Shown: positions 1 to 7,302, counted from the stretch's first letter. The stretch: DNA of 37,458 nt from Geobacteraceae bacterium (GCA_013336525.1 JAAXTM010000008.1:1-37458); one strand, 5' to 3'. The notes: a model not told the origin generated them from the letters alone. Numbers and translations are program-made.

Positions 1-392
1 AAGTGCCGGAAGCGGATGCTTCGCCAGCAACTCTGCCGGGTGGACCTGACGGATCGCTGCCGGTATTTGCTGAAAACGAATTGCTGGAGCGCCTTGGAGG
101 CCGGTCGGAGATGATCCCCCGTTTTGTGGGACTCTTTTTTGAAGTGTTCTTGCCGCAGCTGAAAGGATTGGCCCTGGCTGTTGCCGCGGAGGATGCCGAC
201 GGAATAATGCGGCATGCTCACACAATCAAGGGGTCGGCCGGAAATATTGCTGCAATGCGTATGCATCATACTTCAGCCATAATGGAAATAGCGGCCAAAG
301 AAGGTGATCTTGCGGAGGCGCCACTGCAACTCGCCAGGCTGCAGATGGAATATCGGGAGTTTACAGAGGCTGTTGCTACTTATGTAAGTTAG
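1..392 (+). CDS. Hpt-domain C-terminus of a phosphorelay protein (5' end outside window)
   Basis: About 129 residues are visible in an open frame that reaches the left edge, so the gene probably begins upstream. The region holds a histidine phosphotransfer (Hpt) domain: the motif HTIKGSAGN carries the likely phospho-accepting His at visible residue 73, inside the four-helix pattern typical of Hpt. Such domains usually form the last module of hybrid sensor kinases, passing phosphate from a receiver Asp to a separate response regulator. A GTG codon at position 3 could in principle start a stand-alone Hpt protein, but no ribosome binding site can be seen because the window begins there. The low-complexity first 20 residues (rich in Pro, Gly and Ala) look like an interdomain linker, which favours a longer hybrid kinase. 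The domain call is firm; the full-length architecture is unknown. Confidence 0.8.
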   Translation, partial: VPEADASPATLPGGPDGSLPVFAENELLERLGGRSEMIPRFVGLFFEVFLPQLKGLALAVAAEDADGIMRHAHTIKGSAGNIAAMRMHHTSAIMEIAAKEGDLAEAPLQLARLQMEYREFTEAVATYVS

Positions 393-496
393 AAGTTGTT
401 CTATGAACTTGAATATATTTGATTCCGCCAGTTTGCTGTGCTAGAAATAGAGTATGCTCATATTATGTTTTGAAATAACTATAAAAGGAGTCCGTC

Positions 497-742
497 ATGT
501 CAACCAATAACGATAACGCTGCAGCTGCTGTGATTGCCTTTGTTTCCGGTGCCGTAGTCGGTGTTGCTGCTGCTCTTCTGTTAGCTCCAGCTCCTGGCCG
601 GGAAATGCGCGAAAAACTGTCTGGCATGGGAGAAACAGCCGCAGAAAAAATGAAGCGACTTGCCCGCGAAGCCAAGTTCAAAGTTACCCCCAGGGCCAAT
701 AGGGCCGGCTATGAGTACGACGGCGGAGATGCCTGGATATAG
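497..742 (+). CDS. YtxH-like small membrane protein
   Basis: An 81-residue protein with one hydrophobic Ala/Val/Leu/Gly-rich membrane segment at residues 8-31, followed by APAPGREMREKLSG. This matches the YtxH layout of one N-terminal helix, a conserved PxxGxExR-like turn, then a charged amphipathic tail. YtxH proteins are widespread and poorly understood; some are induced by general stress in Bacillus. The start is well supported by AAGGAG about 7 bases upstream of the ATG. The gene stands just upstream of the LarA-family gene (14-base gap), so the two are probably cotranscribed. Family assignment is likely; no specific function can be given. Confidence 0.75.
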   Translation: MSTNNDNAAAAVIAFVSGAVVGVAAALLLAPAPGREMREKLSGMGETAAEKMKRLAREAKFKVTPRANRAGYEYDGGDAWI

Positions 743-756
743 CCGGTAACACCTCA

Positions 757-2019
757 ATGGAACTGAAATACGGCTCAACTCTATTTACTCTCGACCTCCC
801 GCCAAAACACCTGGCGGGAGTCATTGCACCCTCTCCCGTTGTTGTCGATAATTCCCCCGCAGATATAATTGAATCCGCACTGGACGGCTGTTATCAATAT
901 ATGTCCTCCTTCAAGCCAGGTGAGAAGGTAGTCATAGTTACTTCGGACATCACCCGTTATACCGGCAGTGAGATATACCTGCCGCTGCTGGTAGATCGTC
1001 TTAACCGTCAGGGTATTGCCGATGGTGACATCGAAATCCTGATCGCCCTCGGTATTCACCGCAAGCAGACGGATCATGAGCATCAGAAGATTCTTGGACC
1101 TCTCTATGGCCGGATACGTGTTACAGATCATGAATGTGACGATCATGGTTCATTAACCTTCATCGGTACAACCTCCAATGGTATTAAGGTCAGCATCAAT
1201 CGCAGGGCGGTGGAAGCAGATCACCTTATCCTGACCGGCACAATAGGGTTCCATTACTTTGCCGGGTTCGGAGGCGGACGCAAGAGTGTCCTGCCTGGCA
1301 TTGCCAGCCGTAAAGCCTGCATTGCCAGCCACTTTACTGTGCTTAATCCAGGTGAAGGAAACGGCAAGAACCGGTTGGCGGTCACCGGTAATCTGGAGGG
1401 GAACCCGGTTCATCGTGCGATGGTTGAGGGGTGTGCTCTGGCAAAGCCGGCTTTTATACTTAATACCGTACTTGGCGCTGACAAGAGTATTGTTGCCGCA
1501 TTTGCCGGAGATTGGCGCGAGGCACACGAAGCAGGGTGCCGGTTTTATCGGGAACGTTTTGCGTATCCATTGACCGAAAAGTGTGATCTGATCGTTGCCT
1601 CCTGTGGTGGCTTTCCCAAGGATATCAATCTTATTCAAGCCCATAAGTCGATGGAGTATGCTGCGAAGGCTTTGAAAGACGGAGGAGTGATGATTTTGCT
1701 GGCTGAGTGCCGTGACGGCTTTGGCAACGGCACATTCTTCAGCTGGTTCCGACATAAAAATCTGGAAGAGTTTGAAGCAGCTCTGCGGGCGCAGTATGAA
1801 ATAAACGGCCAGACCGCATACTCACTTCTGCAGAAGGCACTTTGCTTCAGGATCATTCTTGTGTCAAAGTTTCCGACACAACAGGTTGAGGAGATGGGCA
1901 TGATCCAGGCACGGACTCTAGATGAAGCAATGGAGCTGGCGGTCGGTATGTTGCCGGAAGAGTGGCGCTGCTATCTAATGCCGGAGGCTGGGAGTGTATT
2001 GCCGGTGGCTGTCGCATGA
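757..2019 (+). CDS. LarA-family (lactate racemase-like, nickel-pincer) protein
   Basis: A 420-residue member of the LarA/DUF2088 family. The Lactobacillus plantarum enzyme interconverts D- and L-lactate with a nickel-pincer nucleotide bound covalently to Lys184, and uses His108, His174 and His200. Here GIHR (His101), [13 protein letters not shown] (His166 and Lys176) and IASH (His192) keep the spacing: Lys is 10 residues and the last His 26 residues after the middle His, exactly as in LarA. The cofactor site therefore looks intact. Homologues act on various 2-hydroxy acids, so the substrate is not certain. No larB, larC or larE cofactor genes are in the window; they would have to lie elsewhere. 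The start follows the YtxH gene closely, with only a weak ribosome binding site. Confidence 0.85.
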   Translation: MELKYGSTLFTLDLPPKHLAGVIAPSPVVVDNSPADIIESALDGCYQYMSSFKPGEKVVIVTSDITRYTGSEIYLPLLVDRLNRQGIADGDIEILIALGIHRKQTDHEHQKILGPLYGRIRVTDHECDDHGSLTFIGTTSNGIKVSINRRAVEADHLILTGTIGFHYFAGFGGGRKSVLPGIASRKACIASHFTVLNPGEGNGKNRLAVTGNLEGNPVHRAMVEGCALAKPAFILNTVLGADKSIVAAFAGDWREAHEAGCRFYRERFAYPLTEKCDLIVASCGGFPKDINLIQAHKSMEYAAKALKDGGVMILLAECRDGFGNGTFFSWFRHKNLEEFEAALRAQYEINGQTAYSLLQKALCFRIILVSKFPTQQVEEMGMIQARTLDEAMELAVGMLPEEWRCYLMPEAGSVLPVAVA

Positions 2020-2119
2020 TTGTCCGGTTATAATTGATGTCATAAATTGGTTGCCAGTAGGGCTCTTCGTTGTTATGGTAGCGCCGTTTGCCTATCAATA
2101 TAACCAAGGATGTGAATGG

Positions 2120-2551
2120 ATGGAATTGCACGATCAACTTAAATCTCTCGGTTCAGGCGCCACCACTTACAACTATGACAAGCCGGATGCCGGTCTGCTG
2201 GAAGCTTTTCCGAGTCCTTTTGCCCGGACAGAGCTGAACCCTGCGGGGGCTGTCGGTACCCTGCATATTGAATGTCCAGAGTTTACTTGTCTCTGTCCGA
2301 TGACAGGCCAGCCTGATTTCGGAAAAATAGTCATTGATTATCAGCCGGAACAGCTTTGTGTCGAGAGCAAGAGTTTGAAGCTGTATCTCGGCTCGTTCAG
2401 GATGCATGGTGAGTTCCACGAAGCAGGTGTAAACCGCATCTGCAATGATTTAGTGAAGCTGCTTGGCCCCGTCTGGCTGACGGTACGAGGCGAGTTCACA
2501 CCGCGCGGCGGTATCCCGTTCTGGCCGACGGCGGAATACCGGAAGAAATAG
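2120..2551 (+). CDS. queF: NADPH-dependent 7-cyano-7-deazaguanine reductase
   Basis: QueF reduces preQ0 to preQ1, using NADPH, in queuosine biosynthesis. The short unimodular type is seen here (143 residues, as in Bacillus). [14 protein letters not shown] contains the nucleophilic Cys59, which forms the thioimide with preQ0, and the proton-donor Asp66. VESKSLKLY (Glu82 onward) is the QueF NADPH/substrate motif, and HGEFHE follows it. A longer frame begins at 1994, but that start lies inside larA and adds a hydrophobic stretch foreign to the family. The ATG at 2120 has AAGGA 9 bases upstream and gives the normal family length. No preQ1 riboswitch was recognised in the 100-base gap after larA. 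No other queuosine genes are in the window. Confidence 0.93.
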   Translation: MELHDQLKSLGSGATTYNYDKPDAGLLEAFPSPFARTELNPAGAVGTLHIECPEFTCLCPMTGQPDFGKIVIDYQPEQLCVESKSLKLYLGSFRMHGEFHEAGVNRICNDLVKLLGPVWLTVRGEFTPRGGIPFWPTAEYRKK

Positions 2552-2594
2552 CGCCAGCTATTTATATACACATTTCCAAGGAGAATAAGCTGTT

Positions 2595-3158
2595 ATGTTT
2601 TCTACGTCCGACTTTAAAAAAGGGCTTGTCATTCAATTGGATGGCGCTCCCTGTCTGATCACCGATATCAACGTCAGTTCGCCCACCGCGCGTGGAGCCA
2701 ACACAATGGTAAAGACCAAATACCGCAACCTGATTACCGGTCAGGTGTTGGAGAAGACCTTTCGTTCAGGCGACAAGGTGGATGAAGCAGATTTTGAGCG
2801 CCATAAAGGGCAGTTCCTGTATGCTGACAGCGGCAACGGGATATTTATGGATCTTGAAAACTATGAACAGTTCGAGATGCCTGCCGATGAGTTTGAGCCG
2901 CTCTCGCTCTATCTGCTCGATGGCACCGAAGTTGTGCTGGGTCTGTTTGAAGGTCGGATGATTACGGTTGATTTGCCAATGACGGTTGAACTGGTCGTGA
3001 CTGAAACGCCGCCGGTCATGAAAAATGCAACTGCGACCGCTGAAACAAAGGAAGCGATCCTCGAAACCGGGCTGAAAATACGGGTTCCTCCTTACCTCGA
3101 ATCTGGCGAAAAGGTGAAGGTTGACACACGGGATGGCCGCTTTCTGTCGCGTGCATAA
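2595..3158 (+). CDS. efpL: Elongation factor P-like protein EfpL (YeiP type)
   Basis: A 187-residue EF-P paralogue with the three beta-barrel domains of the family. EF-P enters the ribosomal E site and relieves stalling at polyproline stretches. The tip loop reads SSPTARGANT, with Arg33 at the apex. This matches Escherichia coli EfpL/YeiP (SPTARGA, Arg33) rather than the lysine loop of canonical EF-P or the rhamnosylated Arg32 type. The C-terminal KIRVPPYLESGEKVKVDTR is the usual domain III ending. AAGGAG lies about 9 bases before the ATG. The gene closes the larA-queF group and is followed by a strong hairpin. A decayed copy of its 3' end lies about 1 kb downstream. The EfpL-versus-EF-P assignment rests on the tip loop and could be tested by phylogeny. 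Confidence 0.88.
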   Translation: MFSTSDFKKGLVIQLDGAPCLITDINVSSPTARGANTMVKTKYRNLITGQVLEKTFRSGDKVDEADFERHKGQFLYADSGNGIFMDLENYEQFEMPADEFEPLSLYLLDGTEVVLGLFEGRMITVDLPMTVELVVTETPPVMKNATATAETKEAILETGLKIRVPPYLESGEKVKVDTRDGRFLSRA

Positions 3159-3250
3159 ACGCAATTATGGAATACGAGTAATGTTCTGGTTCGCTTGATT
3201 AGCAGGCAAGAAAATTAGTGTGAAAGATTGTGTAAAATTATCCGACAAAC

Positions 3251-3280
3251 AAAGAGAGGGGCCATTTGGCCCCTCTCTTT
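3251..3280. terminator. Bidirectional rho-independent terminator between efpL and the PEP-CTERM gene
   Basis: A perfect 13-bp inverted repeat, AAAGAGAGGGGCC and its complement, surrounds a 4-base loop (ATTT). The outer A/T pairs supply a U-tract on both strands. It lies between two convergent genes, so it can end both transcripts. Confidence 0.9.
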
Positions 3281-3303
3281 ATGTATATAGGTAACAGGTG
3301 TGG

Positions 3304-3915
3304 TTAGTTCTTGGCAAACAGCTTGCGGGCAAAACCGAGACCGGCCAAACCAGCACCCAGCAGAAGCATGGTGGATGGCTCAGGAACCGGGGTGGTGCCG
3401 GTGCCAGGGTTCGGGTTAGGCAACGTGCCACCATCAAGGGTCAGCACCGACTTGGCTAATGCGACTGCCCATCCTTCGTCCCTTGCGTCTATTTCCATAA
3501 AAATTTCAAGTCCAACGGCTATATCATCAAAAAAGTTTGCTCCTAGAGTAAAGGTAGTATACGACCACATGTCGTTTTCGCCTGTCAGGGAGCCAATTAA
3601 AGTCATTACTCCGTTGTCATATGCATAAATGTTGTCGAGTTCGCCTTCGTAACCATTTTGTGGCTGCCCTGCCCAGTCAACATCAAACGCACTGATACTC
3701 AATGTTGCGGTAGTAAAGCTGCCACCGATGGCACTGTGTGTCCAGCCCCAGTCCTCACCGACCCAGCGGTAATATGGGCTAACGTAAGTTGAGGCCAAGT
3801 TTGGGGTAAAATAGCCTGTGGGAGACTGTACTACATCAATTAAAGCGCTTGCCGGATTGTACGTACCCAAAAGAACCGTTGCTGCCAATGCGAGTACTGA
3901 TAGTATTTTTTTCAT
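3304..3915 (-). CDS. PEP-CTERM sorting domain protein (exported surface protein)
   Basis: A 203-residue secreted protein. The N-terminus MKKILSVLALAATVLLG is a signal peptide, probably cleaved near ASA. The C-terminus carries the exosortase sorting tag: VPEPSTMLLLGAGLAGLG, a membrane helix, then a basic end (ARKLFAKN). PEP-CTERM proteins are processed by exosortase/EpsH and usually end up on the surface or in exopolysaccharide matrix or floc material. The middle is rich in Gly, Asp, Trp and Tyr and has no recognisable catalytic domain; a Pro/Gly/Thr spacer precedes the tag. An ATG 21 bases upstream lies before the ribosome binding site itself (AAGGAGG, 6 bases before 3915), so 3915 is the start. 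No exosortase gene is in the window. A sigma-54-like promoter lies upstream. Confidence 0.9.
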   Translation of the reverse strand: MKKILSVLALAATVLLGTYNPASALIDVVQSPTGYFTPNLASTYVSPYYRWVGEDWGWTHSAIGGSFTTATLSISAFDVDWAGQPQNGYEGELDNIYAYDNGVMTLIGSLTGENDMWSYTTFTLGANFFDDIAVGLEIFMEIDARDEGWAVALAKSVLTLDGGTLPNPNPGTGTTPVPEPSTMLLLGAGLAGLGFARKLFAKN

Positions 3916-3983
3916 GGCATTCCTCCTTGTTAACATGGTTGACTTTTGATGAACGACGATGGTGATAAACTGCTAATATAACT

Positions 3984-4000
3984 AGCATAAGTTGTGCCAG
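3984..4000 (-). promoter_or_regulatory. Sigma-54 (RpoN)-like promoter for the PEP-CTERM gene
   Basis: On the minus strand the sequence reads CTGGCACAACTTATGCT. This matches the -24/-12 consensus TGGCAC-N5-TTGCW with correct GG-to-GC spacing and one mismatch (ATGC for TTGC). Transcription would begin near 3972, giving an untranslated leader of roughly 57 bases. RpoN together with the PrsK/PrsR two-component system is known to control PEP-CTERM genes in some bacteria. Confidence 0.68.
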
Positions 4001-4090
4001 CTAATTAATACCGTGTAATAACAGTGTGTTGGGTTTGTGTGAACGTTTGCTTAGGCCTAGTCTGATAAAATATGTAAAGAAATTCAACAA

Positions 4091-4189
4091 AACTGTACTG
4101 AAGACAGATAGTTCCTCGGTATCAACTGATTTGGCGAAAAGGTGAAGGCTGATACCCGGAATGGGGGACGCATTCTGCCATGTGCGTAA
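4091..4189 (+). pseudogene. Decayed 3' end of an EF-P/EfpL-like gene
   Basis: This stretch aligns with the last ~100 bases of efpL (to 3158). Seventeen consecutive bases, TGGCGAAAAGGTGAAGG, are identical in the two. Downstream, the frame GEKVKADTRNGGRILPCA followed by TAA parallels the efpL ending GEKVKVDTRDGRFLSRA with one extra codon. Upstream, similarity continues through GTTCCT, but a 1-base insertion breaks the frame, and nothing resembling the rest of the gene is present. It is therefore a non-functional remnant. The in-frame codon insertion and third-position changes suggest it diverged as a coding paralogue before decaying. Confidence 0.72.
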
Positions 4190-4214
4190 CTGCTGAAAAC
4201 CGTTATAAAATCGC

Positions 4215-4243
4215 TTGACATAGATGTTTGCATCCCCTATTAT
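4215..4243 (+). promoter_or_regulatory. Sigma-70 promoter of the tRNA gene
   Basis: A perfect -35 box (TTGACA, 4215-4220) and a near-consensus -10 box (TATTAT, 4238-4243) are separated by 17 bases. Predicted initiation near 4250 is only a few bases before the mature tRNA 5' end. Confidence 0.8.
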
Positions 4244-4255
4244 ACAAAACCCTAC

Positions 4256-4332
4256 GGGCCTATAGCTCAGTTGGCTAGAGCCACCGGCTCATAACCGGTT
4301 GGTCCCAGGTTCGAGTCCTGGTGGGCCCACCA
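4256..4332 (+). tRNA. tRNA with CAU anticodon (probably tRNA-Ile2; alternatively elongator tRNA-Met)
   Basis: A complete 77-base cloverleaf. Acceptor stem GGGCCTA pairs with TGGGCCC; the D arm contains GCTCAGTTGG; anticodon stem ACCGG/CCGGT holds CAT at 4290-4292; the T arm is CCAGG-TTCGAGT-CCTGG; CCA is encoded. It is not the initiator: the first acceptor pair G1-C72 is formed and the anticodon stem lacks the three G-C pairs typical of initiators. Pairs C4-G69 and C5-G68 are the determinants known to be recognised by TilS, which modifies C34 to lysidine in tRNA-Ile2. That favours isoleucine (AUA) over methionine, but the call is not certain. Confidence 0.93.
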
Positions 4333-4407
4333 TTTCACACCATCGAGGGAAAACGCCGGATGCCGGCCAGATATTTGGGAACGCCCCGTTATCATACCTC
4401 ACCACGA

Positions 4408-4437
4408 GAGTGCACACCGCAAGGTTGCACTCTTTTT
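4408..4437 (+). terminator. Rho-independent terminator of the tRNA transcript
   Basis: A 7-bp stem GAGTGCA/TGCACTC with an 11-base loop is followed directly by TTTTT. It ends 11 bases before the start of the Nif3-like gene, so that gene needs its own promoter or some readthrough. Confidence 0.75.
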
Positions 4438-4448
4438 GATTTGTGCCT

Positions 4449-5567
4449 ATGAAAATTCCTAAAACATCGGACATGCTTGGAATCATTAACAAAATTGCGC
4501 CGACATCGCTGGCGGAAACGTGGGACAATCCAGGACTGCAGATAGGTGATCCGGCTGCTGAAGTAACCCGGGTTATGGTTGCCCTAGATCCAACACCTGA
4601 CGTAATCAACTCTGCCCTCAAAGCTTCAATTCAATTGCTCGTTACTCACCACCCTCTCATATTCAAGCCACTCAAATCAATTTCAACGACAACACCGCTC
4701 GGCGCTTCCATGCAAAAGGCTATTATAGGTGGACTGTCGATAGTCTCATTGCATACCAACTATGATATTGCCCGTGACGGATTAAATGATTTGCTGGCGA
4801 GCAAGCTCGGGCTTTCAAAGTGTGTCCCTCTACGGGTTACAACCACTTGTGAGTTGTTTAAGCTGGTTGTCTTTGTTCCCGTTGACCACGTCGAACAGGT
4901 GCGTTCTGCCCTGTTTGACTTTGCCGTAAAACAGGGGAATTACCGCGACTGTTCCTTTGCCGCAGGCGGAGTAGGGACATTCACTCCGCTTGAAGGTGCA
5001 GATCCGTTTATCGGAGCGGCAGGAGAATTCACCACAGTAAATGAAGATCGGCTTGAACTCCTGATTGAGCGCGGCCAGTTGCCTCGAGCTGTCAAGGCTT
5101 TGCTGACAGCACATCCCTACGAGGAGCCGGCCTTCGATATCTACCCTCTGATGAACGAAGGGGAAAAACTTGGTCTTGGGCGGATTGGACGTTTGACAGA
5201 GGCTACGACGCTGGGTGAGTATGCCAGTCAGCTTAAAGAAGTTCTGTCATCACCGGCGCTTCGCTATGTGGGTGATCCAACGACTAAAATTTTGAAGGTA
5301 GCGATTTGCAGTGGCAGTGGCGCCTCTTTGCTGCACGAGGCCGTCCGCTTTGGCGCAGACCTGCTCGTGACCGGAGACATAAAATATCATGAGGCTCGCG
5401 AGGCCGAAGATCTTGGTCTGGCCCTGATTGATGCCGGTCATTTCCCCACGGAAATAATTATGGTGGATGATATCACTGTTCGACTTGGCCGAGCGCTTGT
5501 CTCAGCTGGATATACTAATTGCAGTGTTGAAGCATGCCGAACGGAAATGGATCCGTTTCGAATATAG
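4449..5567 (+). CDS. Nif3-like dinuclear metal centre protein
   Basis: A 372-residue member of the Nif3/YbgI/YqfO family (often annotated GTP cyclohydrolase 1 type 2 homologue). These proteins form toroidal hexamers with a two-metal site; their physiological role is unsettled. Metal ligands are visible: LVTHHPLIFKPLK (His67, His68), HTNYDIARDG (His and Asp) and, near the end, GDIKYHEARE and DAGHFPTE. The length matches the longer type, which carries a PII-like insert in the middle (about residues 125-230) as in Bacillus YqfO; YbgI is shorter. A GTG at 4443 is an alternative start; neither start has a strong ribosome binding site. The gene runs into the zinc-ribbon gene, a pairing that suggests a common transcript. 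Confidence 0.88.
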   Translation: MKIPKTSDMLGIINKIAPTSLAETWDNPGLQIGDPAAEVTRVMVALDPTPDVINSALKASIQLLVTHHPLIFKPLKSISTTTPLGASMQKAIIGGLSIVSLHTNYDIARDGLNDLLASKLGLSKCVPLRVTTTCELFKLVVFVPVDHVEQVRSALFDFAVKQGNYRDCSFAAGGVGTFTPLEGADPFIGAAGEFTTVNEDRLELLIERGQLPRAVKALLTAHPYEEPAFDIYPLMNEGEKLGLGRIGRLTEATTLGEYASQLKEVLSSPALRYVGDPTTKILKVAICSGSGASLLHEAVRFGADLLVTGDIKYHEAREAEDLGLALIDAGHFPTEIIMVDDITVRLGRALVSAGYTNCSVEACRTEMDPFRI

Positions 5568-5608
5568 CCAGGAACAATCAAAACCAATTTGTGGTAAAGG
5601 GGAATCAA

Positions 5609-6322
5609 TTGAAAAAGAAACTGGATATGCTGGAAGAGTTACAGGAGGTCGATCAACAGATCGACTCTCTCAAGGCAGCTCAGGACGGGTTGAAGGCTGA
5701 ACTGAGTGGGATTAGCCAAGGTGTTGATTCAGCACGGGAGGAGCTGGCCCTCCTCGAAGCTAGCTTGGCCAAGCTTGAAACTGAAAAGAGTGAATATGAG
5801 GCTACCCATGCTGCGGAGCTGGAAAACATCGTCAGATCCGAAGCAAACATGAAGGAGATCAAGACCAATAAAGAGTTTCAGGCGGTTGGCCGCGAAATTA
5901 CAGCTGCCAAGAAGCAGGTGACTGATCTTGAAGAACAGATGCTGCAGAAGATCGGTCAGATCGAAGAGCTTTCCGGTGAGCTTGAGGCAAAAAAGAGTGT
6001 CTGCGATGAGCTGGCCAAAAACTCCGCTCAGCGCGTCGTCGCAAAGCAGGCCGAAATTGACAAGATCCAGTCCGGGATAGACGCAGATATTAGCCGTCGG
6101 GAAAGTGTTGCCAAGGGGTTGCCTGCCAGTCTGGTTAAGAAATTTACAATTCTCCGTGAACAGCGCCGTGGGCAGGCACTTGCTATTGCCAGCGACGGTT
6201 ATTGCATGGGGTGTAACATGCAGTTACCACCGCAGTTATATAACAATCTGTACAAGTATGAGGAGTTGCTTGCATGTCCTCACTGTCAGAGGATACTGAT
6301 CCTCAAGTTACAGCAGCAGTAA
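5609..6322 (+). CDS. Coiled-coil protein with C4-type zinc ribbon
   Basis: A 237-residue protein. Residues 1 to about 170 form a long heptad-rich coiled coil (many Glu, Lys, Leu, Ala). The C-terminus is a zinc ribbon, CMGCN followed about 23 residues later by CPHC, of the zf-RING_7 (DUF164) type found in CT398-like proteins. The chlamydial member interacts with RpoN and flagellar-type secretion components; the general role of the family is unknown. The open frame begins at 5534 inside the Nif3-like gene. The TTG at 5609 is preferred: AAAGG lies about 8 bases upstream and the protein then begins MKKKLDMLEELQEVD, as expected for the family. RNase P RNA follows directly. Confidence 0.83.
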   Translation: MKKKLDMLEELQEVDQQIDSLKAAQDGLKAELSGISQGVDSAREELALLEASLAKLETEKSEYEATHAAELENIVRSEANMKEIKTNKEFQAVGREITAAKKQVTDLEEQMLQKIGQIEELSGELEAKKSVCDELAKNSAQRVVAKQAEIDKIQSGIDADISRRESVAKGLPASLVKKFTILREQRRGQALAIASDGYCMGCNMQLPPQLYNNLYKYEELLACPHCQRILILKLQQQ

Positions 6323-6349
6323 GCAGGAGCGGGAGCATAACGCTCCTGC
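6323..6349 (+). terminator. Strong hairpin between the zinc-ribbon gene and rnpB, possible terminator
   Basis: A perfect 9-bp stem GCAGGAGCG/CGCTCCTGC with a 9-base loop begins right after the stop codon. No clear U-tract follows (GTCAGTTT), so it may be a weak terminator or a processing/stability hairpin ahead of rnpB. Confidence 0.5.
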
Positions 6350-6354
6350 GTCAG

Positions 6355-6732
6355 TTTGGTTGAAGTAGTCCAGATGGTCGCTGCCGGTTTATCCGGTGGA
6401 GGAAAGTCCGGGCTCCATAGGGCGTGACGCTGGATAACGTCCAGCGGGGGTGACCCCAGGGAAAAGTGCCACAGAGAGAAGTCCGCCTGCCTCGGCAGGT
6501 AAGGGTGAAAGGGTGAGGTAAGAGCTCACCGGGTCTGACGGTGACGTCAGATGCCAGGTAAACCCCGTCAGGAGCAAGACCAAATAGGGGGGCGTTAAGG
6601 GTGGCCCGCCCGTGCCTCCGGGTTGGTTGCTTGAGGTTGCCGGTAACGGTATACCCAGATGAATGACCATCGCCCGGGAAGGGGTAACCCGACTCGGGAA
6701 CAGAACCCGGCTTACGGACTGCTTCAACCAAT
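6355..6732 (+). ncRNA. rnpB: RNase P RNA, bacterial type A
   Basis: The catalytic RNA of RNase P, which removes 5' leaders from pre-tRNAs. The 5' end TTGGTTGAAG pairs with CTTCAACCAA at the 3' end to form P1. Conserved core segments are present: GGAGGAAAGTCCGGGCTCC near the 5' side, CAGGGAAAAGTGCCACAGAG, GGTAAACCCC and the 3' universal GAACAGAACCCGGCTTACGG. The length of about 378 bases is normal. Open frames on the opposite strand here have no support and are coincidental. No convincing promoter was seen upstream, so the RNA may be transcribed with the preceding genes or from a weak promoter. Confidence 0.96.
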
Positions 6733-6759
6733 ACTTAACAAAGAGCAAAGCAGGTTTAA

Positions 6760-7281
6760 GTGAACGATCAGCAGCTGTGGAATCTCGGCACTGTGCGCCT
6801 CAAAGCACTACTTGCGGATCTATCCGTTGCAAAAGGGCTGGCGTTGACGCAGCTATTAACCCGCTATCGGGAGGCAAAAGAGGTTTTTGCTGCAGTGGTT
6901 GCGCGTGTTGACGCTGATTCTATATGTCGAGAGTGTGAGGGGCAATGTTGTTTGAATGGCAAGTATCGGATAAATGTATTCGATGCGCTTGCCCGTGCCG
7001 CAGCAGAAACCCCAACATCCGCAGATTTTTTTCAGAAGCCGGTCTGCCCGTACGGGACTGACACCGGCTGCACAATGGAACCGGGGCTTCGCCCTGCAGA
7101 CTGTGTCTTATTCATTTGTGAGGCGATTGAGCAAAAAATGTCACCGCAGGCCCGGTTGGTTCTTGCTGAGCAGGAACAGGATATTCGTGAATGCATCCGG
7201 AAGGCTTCAAGTCTTACAGGAGAACCACTGGGGACTCCTCTGCTGCTCTGGGCCGCTAGAGCAGAAATAAATCCAAATTAA
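6760..7281 (+). CDS. Cys-rich conserved hypothetical, possible YkgJ-like metal-binding protein
   Basis: 173 residues starting with GTG. Eight cysteines are clustered in the centre: CRECEGQCC (Cys56, 59, 63, 64), then Cys96 and Cys104 (PVCPYGTDTGC) and Cys115/120 (PADCVLFIC). The CxxCxxxCC pattern with later paired cysteines resembles the YkgJ/UPF0153 zinc- or iron-chelating fold, but the match is partial. Flanking segments are helical and charged. The protein has no signal peptide, so it is probably cytoplasmic. It starts 27 bases after rnpB and is followed within 21 bases by another small conserved gene. Function is unknown; metal or cluster binding is inferred from the cysteines alone. Confidence 0.65.
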   Translation: MNDQQLWNLGTVRLKALLADLSVAKGLALTQLLTRYREAKEVFAAVVARVDADSICRECEGQCCLNGKYRINVFDALARAAAETPTSADFFQKPVCPYGTDTGCTMEPGLRPADCVLFICEAIEQKMSPQARLVLAEQEQDIRECIRKASSLTGEPLGTPLLLWAARAEINPN

Positions 7282-7302
7282 AAGCGTAAAGGCAAATATT
7301 AA

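Noticed and set aside
1153..1755. A 200-codon open frame antisense to the LarA-family gene
   Set aside because: The sense strand encodes a family member with all cofactor residues; the antisense peptide has no protein-like pattern or ribosome binding site.
1994..2119. N-terminal extension of QueF with a hydrophobic segment
   Set aside because: It overlaps the end of larA, is absent from the family, and the ATG at 2120 has its own ribosome binding site.
4289..4621. Minus-strand frame across the tRNA ending GPPGLEPGTNRL
   Set aside because: This is the well-known spurious peptide produced by reading a tRNA gene backwards.
6351..6748. Two open frames on the minus strand, 126 and 119 residues
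   Set aside because: They lie wholly opposite the RNase P RNA gene; the encoded peptides are Pro/Ser/Arg-rich artefacts of the structured RNA.
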